Shown piece by piece: positions 15,378-23,380 of a DNA stretch of 64,000 nucleotides. Source of the DNA: Clostridia bacterium (lineage in GTDB: Bacteria; Bacillota; Clostridia; Christensenellales; UBA1242); the NCBI GenBank assembly GCA_023228225.1, contig JALOBO010000006.1, forward strand, positions 1 through 64,000, in the 5' to 3' direction. Under the pieces are notes generated by a model. The model worked only from the letters and a program-made list of their open reading frames with translations. It ran no database searches and was not told the origin of the DNA. Position 1 is the stretch's first letter. Each line of letters begins with the position of its first letter. A program made the translations under genes and the position numbers.

Positions 15378-16169
15378 ATGGAAAACGAAGAAGAACTTAT
15401 CACCACTGTGTATAATGATGCAGAAGATACAATCGATGATGCCGATAAGTATAGGTTTAAATTAGAAAATTTTGAAGGTCCACTTGACTTATTATTACAT
15501 TTAATTCACGAAGCAAAAATGGACATTAAAAACATTCAAATTTCCAAAATTACAGAGCAATATCTATCCTACTTATTTGAATTAAAAATATTTGAGTTAG
15601 AACCTACAAGTGAATTTGTACAAACAGCAGCAACTCTATTAGAAATAAAATCTAGGTCAATGCTACCGCGCTTAGAAAATGAAGATAATGATGAACTCGA
15701 CCCTGAAAAAAAATTAATTCTACAATTACAGCAATACAAACTATTCAAAGAATCAGCACAAAAACTTGCAGAAATAGAGGAAACTGACCGATTTTACAGG
15801 CTACCAGATAAATCATCTGGCGAATACCGTTTTGTGCTTGGCTCTCTTACGCTTAATGGTTTGTTAGATGCTTTTAGCGATATTTTAATAAAAGTTGAAG
15901 AAAGAGAAGAGCCGACACAGTATAAAAAAATTGAAAAAGACCGTTTTACCGTAGCACAGAAAATTGCTTCAATAAAAGATGCTCTTATAATAAAAAAAAG
16001 TTTCTATTTTTCGGAATTATTTGAAAATGATTATTCAAAGGGCGAAATTATTACAACATTTTTAGCATTATTAGAACTGTTAAAAATGCAGATTGTATAC
16101 GCTGAGCAAGATGGAATTTATAAAAAAATAAAAATAATTAGTGTTGAAGAGGAAAATATTGATGAATAA
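15378..16169 (+). CDS. scpA: Segregation and condensation protein A
   Basis: The kleisin subunit of the SMC-ScpAB condensin complex, needed for chromosome compaction and segregation. The 263-residue protein has the N-terminal signature FEGPLDLLLHLIHEAKMDI and an acidic start, a linker, and a C-terminal winged-helix that binds the SMC head. RBS GGCGGAG. Its end overlaps the start of scpB by 8 bp, so the two are translationally coupled. Confidence 0.95.
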   Translation: MENEEELITTVYNDAEDTIDDADKYRFKLENFEGPLDLLLHLIHEAKMDIKNIQISKITEQYLSYLFELKIFELEPTSEFVQTAATLLEIKSRSMLPRLENEDNDELDPEKKLILQLQQYKLFKESAQKLAEIEETDRFYRLPDKSSGEYRFVLGSLTLNGLLDAFSDILIKVEEREEPTQYKKIEKDRFTVAQKIASIKDALIIKKSFYFSELFENDYSKGEIITTFLALLELLKMQIVYAEQDGIYKKIKIISVEEENIDE

Positions 16170-16848
16170 ACTAAGTAATGTAATTTTATCTATACTGTTA
16201 ATGTCTGGCGAAAGCGTTGCTATTAATGATATTACTGAAAAACTTTATGTAATGCGTGCGGATATTGATAATGCAATAACAGACATTAAAAAAATGTATG
16301 GCAAAGAGAATGGCATTCATCTATTACATTTTAATGATAAAATTCAATTGGCAACAAACCCCGATTATGCAGAAGAAATTGCCTCAGTATTAAATCCTAT
16401 TAAGGAAAGGCAATTATCGAAAACCGCATTAGAAACCGCCGCTATAATTGCTTATAAGCAACCTGTTACACGCCTAGAAATTGAGGAAATTAGAGGCGTA
16501 AACAGTGACTATGCACTGCAATTATTGTTAAAGCATAGTTTGATTACTGTTATAGGCAGAAAAGATACAATTGGAAAACCGCTTTTATTTGGAACTACTG
16601 ATGAATTTTTAAAGCGTTTTGATTTGACTTCTATTTCGCAGTTGCCTGATTATGATGAATTATTAAATAGAATAAAATTAATACGCGAGAATGAAAACAA
16701 AGATGATTCGCTTTACAATAATTTTGTAATACCGGAAGAAGAACAAGTAGTAGATTATGTAGTAACACAAAGTGGGAAAGGCAAACTACCTGAGGATAGC
16801 GAAGTCTGCAAAACTGATACGGAGGAAAGTGACATTATAACCGCATAA
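16162..16848 (+). CDS. scpB: Segregation and condensation protein B
   Basis: Partner of ScpA in the SMC complex. A 228-residue protein with two winged-helix domains, signature KTALETAAIIAYKQPVTR near residue 93, and ending in an acidic tail. ATG 16162 is chosen for RBS GAGGAAA 10 nt upstream and the standard N-terminus MNKLSNVILSILLMSGES; earlier codons of the open frame overlap scpA. A terminator follows. Confidence 0.95.
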   Translation: MNKLSNVILSILLMSGESVAINDITEKLYVMRADIDNAITDIKKMYGKENGIHLLHFNDKIQLATNPDYAEEIASVLNPIKERQLSKTALETAAIIAYKQPVTRLEIEEIRGVNSDYALQLLLKHSLITVIGRKDTIGKPLLFGTTDEFLKRFDLTSISQLPDYDELLNRIKLIRENENKDDSLYNNFVIPEEEQVVDYVVTQSGKGKLPEDSEVCKTDTEESDIITA

Positions 16849-16872
16849 TTTAATATAAATATTAAAACAATT

Positions 16873-16909
16873 AAAAATGCATAGCAAATCAGCAAATGCA
16901 TTTTTTTTA
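16873..16909 (+). terminator. scpB terminator
   Basis: AAAAATGCA and TGCATTTTT with T8 form a hairpin 25 bp after the scpB stop. Confidence 0.75.
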
Positions 16910-16932
16910 TTGCAATTACAAATAATATTTTT

Positions 16933-17508
16933 ATGAAAGTATTGTTAATTATCATAATAATTTTATTCATATTATTGTTTACGCCGATAGTTTATTATGT
17001 TAAAGCAGACATTAATTTATTATGTGGAAAAGCACAAGTCTTAGCAAAAATATTTGGAATAACTATTATTAAGGGTAATTTAAGTTTAGAATATGATGCA
17101 AAGTTAAAATACATAAGTATAAAAGGTAAAGAATCTATTATTAAAATAATTGATGATAGCGAATTTATGAATTTTTTAGATGCATTTATATCAATAATGC
17201 TAAAAAAGATTATAGTTTATAGTTTATATTTAAATTTTATATTTGGTTCAATAATAAATGCTGCAAGTGTGGGGCTTGTATGTAGTGCATATATGACATT
17301 AATAAATACACTATGTGCTATAAATTATAACAAATTAAAGCATACTAACTTTGATATTATGCCACTTTATACTGAAAACGCAATAAAATTCAATTTTTTA
17401 GCAAGTGGACACTTTACATTATTTCAAATAATATCTGCAATTATAAAAGCTTTGACTTACTTAATTATAAAAAATAAAAAGGCGGTAACAAATAATGAAC
17501 TTAAATGA
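16933..17508 (+). CDS. DUF2953-type membrane protein
   Basis: A 191-residue protein with an N-terminal membrane segment (residues 2-20), a middle part with a beta-rich look (KADINLLCGKAQVLAKIFG) and two or three more hydrophobic stretches near residues 90-125 and 155-178. Position between scpB and the GerW-type gene, plus the N-terminal pattern, fits DUF2953, a spore-former protein of unknown function. No clear ribosome binding site precedes the ATG. Its end overlaps gerW by 14 bp. Confidence 0.65.
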   Translation: MKVLLIIIIILFILLFTPIVYYVKADINLLCGKAQVLAKIFGITIIKGNLSLEYDAKLKYISIKGKESIIKIIDDSEFMNFLDAFISIMLKKIIVYSLYLNFIFGSIINAASVGLVCSAYMTLINTLCAINYNKLKHTNFDIMPLYTENAIKFNFLASGHFTLFQIISAIIKALTYLIIKNKKAVTNNELK

Positions 17509-17881
17509 AAAACATCCAATAGAAAAACTTATGGGTGAAGCAATGGAAAGAATTAAAACTGTAATTGATGTTGATACAATAATCGGCGAGCCTATTATAT
17601 CACCAAATGGCAGTACAGTTGTGCCTGTATCAAAAGTTAGTGTAGGTTTTCTTTCGGGCGGGGGAGAATATAACGAAACAACTTTTAAAAAAACCGATCG
17701 CGATTATCCCTTTGCTGGTGGCTCAGGTGTAGGTTTTACTGTAACCCCAATAGGCTTTTTAAATTTGTCGGGTGATGAAATAAAAATGATTAATGCAAAA
17801 TGTCCTGATCACCCTTATGAGCATTTAACAGAATTGTTTACTAAACTTATAGAGGTAATAACCGAAGCAATTAAAAAATGA
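17495..17881 (+). CDS. ytfJ: Spore protein GerW/YtfJ family
   Basis: A 128-residue GerW family protein. In Bacillus it is made in the forespore and affects germination. The N-terminal helix HPIEKLMGEAMERIKTVIDV is followed by DTIIGEPIISPNGSTVVPVS and a glycine-rich strand region ending GSGVGFTVTPIGFL. RBS AAGGCGG. It overlaps both neighbours (14 bp upstream, 4 bp downstream), so DUF2953-ytfJ-dacB form one operon. Confidence 0.93.
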   Translation: MNLNEKHPIEKLMGEAMERIKTVIDVDTIIGEPIISPNGSTVVPVSKVSVGFLSGGGEYNETTFKKTDRDYPFAGGSGVGFTVTPIGFLNLSGDEIKMINAKCPDHPYEHLTELFTKLIEVITEAIKK

Positions 17882-19038
17882 GGGGAATATTTATGGCCTT
17901 TTTTAAGCGAATAAGCAAAATATTTTTAATTTGTTTAACTTGTTTTTTAATAGTTAATAGTATTTCTGTGTCTTATATAGTGCAAAAATATTCTTATGCC
18001 GATGCTTTATGCTCTGGAAAATCAATGCTGGTGATGGAAAGCAATTCTAAACGAGTGCTATACAGTAAAAATATGAATGTTAAACTCCCTATGGCTAGCA
18101 CTACAAAAGTTATTACGGCTTTAACAGTTATTATTAATTGTACTAATTTAAATGAGATAATACGCATTAATGACAAGGCGGTAGGGGTAGAAGGTTCATC
18201 TATATATTTAAAGAGAGGTGAAAATATAAGTGTAATTGACTTACTGTACGGGCTTATGTTATCTTCTGGCAATGATTCGGCAACCGCTCTTGCATACCAT
18301 GTAGGAGGCAGTATAGAGGGTTTTGCCTCACTTATGAATAACCTTGCAGAAAAACTTGGTGCAGTAAATAGTCACTTTGTCAATCCTCACGGATTAGATA
18401 ATCCCGAACATTATACAACAGCATACGATTTAGCATTAATTTCATCGTATGCTATTAATAACGATACATTTCGAGAAATAGTATCTACTAGACAAAAAAG
18501 AATAGGGGAAGGAGATAATATTAGACTTGTAGTAAATAAAAATAAACTTTTAAAAAGTCTTGATGGGGCGATTGGCATTAAAACTGGGTTTACAAAACGA
18601 GCAGGGCGTTGTTTAGTTAGTGCCGCCGAACGAAACGGAATGCGTATTGTATGCGTTGTGTTATGTTGTGGTCCTATGTTTGAAGAGAGTGCGGTTCTTA
18701 TTAATAAAGCATTTTTAGAATTTCAAAATTATGAAGTTTTACCACCATATCAATACATTACCACTATACCAGTAGAAAACGGTCAAAAAGATGAAGTATA
18801 TGTGTATTCTGTAAAGTCATTTAATTATCCAATTAAAGATGAAGAAAACATAAATATTAATGTGATTTACGATATGCCAAATAAATTAATAGCACCTGTC
18901 GAAAAAAACGAGATTATAGGCGAAATAAAAGTTTTTTATGAAAATCATTTGATTTTTTCCGAAAAAATATATAGTATGGAAGAGATAAATACTATCAATA
19001 TTTTAAGTGGCTTTGAAAAAATTGTAAAAAAATGGTAA
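17878..19038 (+). CDS. dacB: D-alanyl-D-alanine carboxypeptidase (DacB type)
   Basis: A second low-molecular-weight PBP in the window, 386 residues. It has a signal/anchor segment (about residues 13-34), SxxK in ASTTKVITALT, SxN as SGND, and KTG in IKTGFTKRAGRC. The C-terminal ~110 residues are the beta domain, ending in a short amphipathic segment. The ATGA overlap with ytfJ couples them. By analogy with Bacillus dacB it may trim spore cortex peptidoglycan; that role is inferred from the gerW neighbour. Confidence 0.9.
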   Translation: MRGIFMAFFKRISKIFLICLTCFLIVNSISVSYIVQKYSYADALCSGKSMLVMESNSKRVLYSKNMNVKLPMASTTKVITALTVIINCTNLNEIIRINDKAVGVEGSSIYLKRGENISVIDLLYGLMLSSGNDSATALAYHVGGSIEGFASLMNNLAEKLGAVNSHFVNPHGLDNPEHYTTAYDLALISSYAINNDTFREIVSTRQKRIGEGDNIRLVVNKNKLLKSLDGAIGIKTGFTKRAGRCLVSAAERNGMRIVCVVLCCGPMFEESAVLINKAFLEFQNYEVLPPYQYITTIPVENGQKDEVYVYSVKSFNYPIKDEENININVIYDMPNKLIAPVEKNEIIGEIKVFYENHLIFSEKIYSMEEINTINILSGFEKIVKKW

Positions 19039-19066
19039 TATCATTAAAATGACTGAGGGAATAGAA

Positions 19067-19777
19067 ATGCGTTTGAACAAGTTTCTGGCAAGGTGCGGAG
19101 TTGCGTCACGCCGATCAAGTGATTTATTAATAAATAACGGTAAAGTTACAGTTAACGGCAAACTAGCAAATGCAATGGGTATTATTATTAATCCGGATAA
19201 AGATATTGTTACCTGTAACGGCGTGGTAGTTGAATTTGCACAAGATATTGTGTATTATATGCTAAATAAGCCCAAGGGCTATGTAACCACAGTTACCGAC
19301 CCATACAACAGGCCCACAGTTATGCAACTATTAAGTGGCATAAATCTGCGGGTTTTTCCTATTGGAAGGCTTGATTTTGCTACCGAAGGATTGCTACTTA
19401 TTACTAATGATGGGGACCTAACAAATAAACTTACGCACCCCAGCCATAATATACAAAAAATTTATCAAGTTACAGTAACTGGCACACTTAATGAAAATAA
19501 TATTAAAGAATTAGAATCTGGTATGGTTATAGATGGATATAAAACCGCACCCGCAAGCGTTGAAATTATAACACAGTTAGAAAATAGTATTGATGTCAAT
19601 GTTAAAATACATGAAGGCAGAAATAGACAAGTTAGAAAAATGTTTGAGCAAATAGGTAAAGAAATTACTCATTTAAAGCGTGTTCAGATAGGCGAAATTA
19701 AACTAGGCAAGTTAAAACGAGGCGAATATAGGGCGCTCACCAAAGATGAAATTAATTATTTAAAGAATATTAAGTAA
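19067..19777 (+). CDS. rluB: Pseudouridine synthase, RluB/RsuA family
   Basis: Isomerises a specific rRNA uridine to pseudouridine. The 236-residue protein has an N-terminal S4 RNA-binding domain (MRLNKFLARCGVASRRSSD) and a catalytic domain with aspartate in IGRLDFATEGLLLITNDG and a late HEGRNRQVRKMF motif. ATG 19067 is chosen over 19049 because GAGGGA lies 8 nt upstream and the S4 domain starts there. It is 28 bp after dacB and probably co-transcribed. Family membership is secure; the exact RluB/RsuA target is inferred from gene context. Confidence 0.92.
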   Translation: MRLNKFLARCGVASRRSSDLLINNGKVTVNGKLANAMGIIINPDKDIVTCNGVVVEFAQDIVYYMLNKPKGYVTTVTDPYNRPTVMQLLSGINLRVFPIGRLDFATEGLLLITNDGDLTNKLTHPSHNIQKIYQVTVTGTLNENNIKELESGMVIDGYKTAPASVEIITQLENSIDVNVKIHEGRNRQVRKMFEQIGKEITHLKRVQIGEIKLGKLKRGEYRALTKDEINYLKNIK

Positions 19778-19901
19778 ATATCTTACTATTAACAAAAATT
19801 GTAAATTAAAACAATTAAAAAGAACTGTTTTTTTGAGCAAAACATTTGCTTAAAAAAATTTGAAATTTTATACTATCTTAAATAATGTTTTAGGAGCGTA
19901 T

Positions 19902-20570
19902 ATGACTAGTATTACAATAGATGGACCAGCAGGAGCGGGTAAAACTACTGTTGCAAAGGCGTTAAGCGAAAAATTGGGCTATATTTATTTTAATACTGGT
20001 GCGGTTTACAGATCAATCGCATATTGCTATTTAGTTAATCCTTTTGATTTGACTAAAACTATAAAACTAAAAAAATTTTTATCACAAATTAATTTAAAAA
20101 TAATAAATAAAAATAATGTTCAATTTATATGGTTAGATAATATTGATATAACTCAAAAATTATCAACTCCCGAAATGGATTATTGGTCATCTAAAATATC
20201 GCAGTATAAAGAAGTGCGAGAGTTTGCGGTATCTTTACAAAGAAATTTTGCATATCACCAAAATATAGTCATAGAAGGACGTGATATAGGCTCTAATGTG
20301 TTACCTAATGCCAAATTTAAGTTTTATCTTACCGCAAGTGTAGATGTGCGAGCAAAGCGGAGGCGAAAGCAATATTTAGAGCAGGGTGGCGAATATGCGT
20401 TAATTTCTTACGAAAAAATATTGCAAGATATAATAGAGCGAGATAAAACAGATACCGAGCGAGCAATTTCGCCATTAATAGTACCAAAGGGGGCAATTAT
20501 TATTAATAGTGACCGATTGACAATATTAGAAGTGGTTAATAATATGTTTAATATTTGTAAGGGCGGATAA
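19902..20570 (+). CDS. cmk: Cytidylate kinase
   Basis: Phosphorylates CMP and dCMP. The 222-residue protein has the P-loop GPAGAGKTTVAKAL, TGAVYRSIAY, and the CMP-binding/lid segment EGRDIGSNVLPNAKFK with ASVDVRAKRRRKQ. ATG 19902 is chosen for RBS TAGGAG and the canonical N-terminus MTSITIDGPAGAG. plsC follows 1 bp later, the common cmk-plsC-rpsA order. The ispH gene that often lies in this cluster is absent here. Confidence 0.95.
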   Translation: MTSITIDGPAGAGKTTVAKALSEKLGYIYFNTGAVYRSIAYCYLVNPFDLTKTIKLKKFLSQINLKIINKNNVQFIWLDNIDITQKLSTPEMDYWSSKISQYKEVREFAVSLQRNFAYHQNIVIEGRDIGSNVLPNAKFKFYLTASVDVRAKRRRKQYLEQGGEYALISYEKILQDIIERDKTDTERAISPLIVPKGAIIINSDRLTILEVVNNMFNICKGG

Positions 20571-20571
20571 A

Positions 20572-21168
20572 ATGTTTTATAAAATTATAAGATTTTTATT
20601 ATATTTGCCAATTAAAATTTTGTACCCAACAAAATTTATAAATTTAGAAAATTTGCCTAAAAACCGTGCAATACTAGTATGCAATCATTTTACGCTTGTT
20701 GATATTTTGATTTTGATTGTTTTAATTAAGCGACCACTATACACTTGGGCTAAAAAAGAATTATTTAAAAATAATTTTATGGCATGGTGTTATAAATCTA
20801 TGCGCGGAATACCAGTAGATAGAATAAACACAGGGCTAAGCACAATAAAAAAATCCATTGAAGTTTTACAAAACGAAAAATTATTATGCATTTTTCCGGA
20901 AGGAACTCGCAATAACACAAATCAAGAAAAAATTAAAATAAAAAATGGTGTAATTTTGGTTGCTTTAAAAGCCAAATCACCAATAATTCCTTCTATTTTT
21001 ATTAAAAAACCAAAAATTTTTACACAAAATTATTTGATTATAGGTCAGCCTGTAAGTTTAGATAAATTCTATAACGGAGAAAATAACAAAAAAATTTTGA
21101 GTGATGCAGGCAAGTGTTTATCCGAAAAAATGGAAGAATTGAGAAATAATTTTTTTAAAAACAGTTAA
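20572..21168 (+). CDS. plsC: 1-acyl-sn-glycerol-3-phosphate acyltransferase
   Basis: Acylates lysophosphatidic acid to phosphatidic acid at the membrane. The 198-residue protein has an N-terminal hydrophobic segment, the catalytic HX4D as NHFTLVD near residue 38, and the substrate motif FPEGTRNN near residue 104. RBS AAGGGCGG overlaps the end of cmk, consistent with coupled expression. Confidence 0.93.
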   Translation: MFYKIIRFLLYLPIKILYPTKFINLENLPKNRAILVCNHFTLVDILILIVLIKRPLYTWAKKELFKNNFMAWCYKSMRGIPVDRINTGLSTIKKSIEVLQNEKLLCIFPEGTRNNTNQEKIKIKNGVILVALKAKSPIIPSIFIKKPKIFTQNYLIIGQPVSLDKFYNGENNKKILSDAGKCLSEKMEELRNNFFKNS

Positions 21169-21192
21169 AATAATAATATTAGGCATATTTGG

Positions 21193-21221
21193 TTGTAAAA
21201 AAAAAACAATTCTGTTATACT
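21193..21221 (+). promoter_or_regulatory. rpsA promoter
   Basis: TTGTAA (21193-21198), a 17-nt spacer and TATACT (21216-21221). Confidence 0.65.
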
Positions 21222-21280
21222 ACACTCGTTGTAAATTAATTTAATAACACTATACTATAATTTAAAGGACAAATATAAAA

Positions 21281-22378
21281 ATGGAAACAACGTTTACCAA
21301 AGAAGATAACTTTAAAGATTTATTTGAGAGTACATTTACAAGTTACGCCAAGGGCAAACTGTTAAAAGGCAAAGTCGTTGCAGTAACTAGTTTGGGTATT
21401 GTGGTAAATATAGGCGGTAAGAAAGACGGCTTTATTGAAAATGCTCAAATTAAACCTGATGAACTTGCCAAAATTATAATAGATGAAGAAATTTATGCCC
21501 TAGTTCTTGATAGTACTGCCGGCGAAAACGGTTGCATTTTACTTTCAAAAATTAAAGCAGATGAAGTTGTAAAATCTGATGAAATTGCACTTACAGTTAA
21601 AGAGAACGATGAGTTTGAACTTATAATTGATTCCGCGGTAAAAGGCGGTTTAGTTGCTAAACTAGGCTCATTTAAAGTGTTTATTCCACTAAGTCATGTA
21701 TCTACTAAGTTCATAAAAGATTTAAGCGTATACATCGGCAAACAATTTAAAGTTACTGTACTTGAAATTGATCATTTAGAAAAACGAATTACTGCCTCCA
21801 TTAAAGTTTCTGCCGAACGCGACAGAAATAAAGTTGAAAGTAATTTTTGGAATAATATTTTTACAAATAAAATTGTAAAAGGTATTGTAAAGCGTTTTGC
21901 TGCTTTTGGTGCATTTATAGATGTTGACGGTATAGATTGCCTTGCTCACATTTCAGATTTATCATATGATAAAATTGCTACACCGTCAGATGTGTTAGAA
22001 CTTGACAAGACTTATGATTTTAAAGTTCTTAGTGTGGATAAGGAGTCAAGAAGAGTTTCATTAGGCTACAAACAACTTATGCCACACCCAGCAGAAGAAC
22101 TTTTTAAGAAATATAGTGTCGGACAAGTAGTAAAAGGTAAAGTTGTTAAACTATTTCCATTTGGTGCGCTTATTGAATTAGAAAAAAATGTAGATGGTTT
22201 ATTACATTTATCCGAAGCCTCACACATTTATATCAAAAACATTAATGAAGTAGCAAAAGTTGGCGATGAACTTGAAGTTAAAATTATTAGCATTGATATT
22301 GAAAATAGAAAAATTTCTTTCAGTTTGAAAGCACTTGAAGATTACACTAATGTTACTACCGATACAGAAAATGAGTAA
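21281..22378 (+). CDS. rpsA: 30S ribosomal protein S1-like, four S1 domains
   Basis: An RNA-binding protein of 365 residues with four S1 repeats starting near residues 22, 103, 190 and 278. The best copies are GIVKRFAAFGAFIDVDGIDC and KGKVVKLFPFGALIELEKNV. It is shorter than the six-domain E. coli S1 and typical of Firmicute S1-like proteins, which help mRNA binding. RBS AAAGGA. The cmk-plsC-rpsA order supports the name. It has its own promoter. Confidence 0.9.
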   Translation: METTFTKEDNFKDLFESTFTSYAKGKLLKGKVVAVTSLGIVVNIGGKKDGFIENAQIKPDELAKIIIDEEIYALVLDSTAGENGCILLSKIKADEVVKSDEIALTVKENDEFELIIDSAVKGGLVAKLGSFKVFIPLSHVSTKFIKDLSVYIGKQFKVTVLEIDHLEKRITASIKVSAERDRNKVESNFWNNIFTNKIVKGIVKRFAAFGAFIDVDGIDCLAHISDLSYDKIATPSDVLELDKTYDFKVLSVDKESRRVSLGYKQLMPHPAEELFKKYSVGQVVKGKVVKLFPFGALIELEKNVDGLLHLSEASHIYIKNINEVAKVGDELEVKIISIDIENRKISFSLKALEDYTNVTTDTENE

Positions 22379-22448
22379 TATAGGTTGGATTGTGTTATTA
22401 ACTGGCATTAGGTCATTAAAATACAATTTCTTTTTAAAGTAGGTTAAC

Positions 22449-23318
22449 ATGGCTAAATTATATGTAGTAGCAACACCCATAGGCAATTTAAATGATGTTT
22501 CAGCGCGTGTAAAAAACATTCTTAGCAGTGTTAAATTAATTGCTTCCGAAGATACCCGCCAAACATTAAAATTATTAAATAAATTTAATATATCAGCCCC
22601 ACTAATTTCTTATCATAAATTCAATGAAAGCCAAAGAGCCGAAGAAATTATTAATAAAATGCTAACAGAAAATGTAGATATTGCAATTGTTAGCGATGCA
22701 GGTACGCCCGCAATTTCTGATCCCGGTGCAATACTCGTTAAACTTGCACATGAACACGGAATTGAAGTTATAGCCATAAGTGGGCCATGTGCATTAGTAA
22801 GCGCATTAAGTGTAAGTGGGCTTGATATAACTGAATTTGCATTTTTTGGGTTTTTACCGCGTGGAAAAAACGAAATAGAAAAAATATTTAATAAAATTAA
22901 TTTAATGCAAATAAAAACTTTTGTATTATACGAATCACCGTTACGAATATTAAACACGTTAAAATTTATAAAAACGCATTTTTATGGCTGTAAAGTTAGT
23001 ATAAGTAATGATTTATCAAAATTGCATGAACGCACATTGTGTGGTAAAATAGAAGATATATTTAACATATTAAGCAACGATGAAAATGCTAAAAAAGGTG
23101 AGTATGTAATAGTCGTACAAAAAAATGAAAATATTAAACAAGAAAAATTAGTAGTAGAGGACTATACTATTGAAGCAAAGTTAACAGACATAATGTTAAA
23201 ACAAAAATGCACATTAAAAGATGCGCAAGCAGTGTTACACACTATGTGCCCAAATTATTCAAAAAAAGATATTTATACCGCTTCACTAAATTTAAAGAAG
23301 ATTTTCCGTCCGCTATAA
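22449..23318 (+). CDS. rsmI: 16S rRNA (cytidine1402-2'-O)-methyltransferase
   Basis: Methylates C1402 in the 16S rRNA decoding centre. The 289-residue protein carries the tetrapyrrole-methylase fold with ATPIGNLNDVSARV at the N-terminus, ASEDTRQTLKLL, VSDAGTPAISDPGA near residue 82 and GFLPRGKNE near 138. The C-terminal small domain is present. RBS AGTAGG is weak. Convergent with the NHL/SH3 gene on the other strand. Confidence 0.95.
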   Translation: MAKLYVVATPIGNLNDVSARVKNILSSVKLIASEDTRQTLKLLNKFNISAPLISYHKFNESQRAEEIINKMLTENVDIAIVSDAGTPAISDPGAILVKLAHEHGIEVIAISGPCALVSALSVSGLDITEFAFFGFLPRGKNEIEKIFNKINLMQIKTFVLYESPLRILNTLKFIKTHFYGCKVSISNDLSKLHERTLCGKIEDIFNILSNDENAKKGEYVIVVQKNENIKQEKLVVEDYTIEAKLTDIMLKQKCTLKDAQAVLHTMCPNYSKKDIYTASLNLKKIFRPL

Positions 23319-23380
23319 ATTTGCAGGCGTCATTTTTTACAGTAAAACAATTAAATTTACACATAATCCGTAGTTATGTT

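Noticed and set aside
19810-19860. Terminator between rluB and cmk
   Set aside because: A dyad TTTTTTGAGCA/TGCTTAAAAAA exists but the T tract is on the wrong side of the stem for plus-strand termination; left unannotated.
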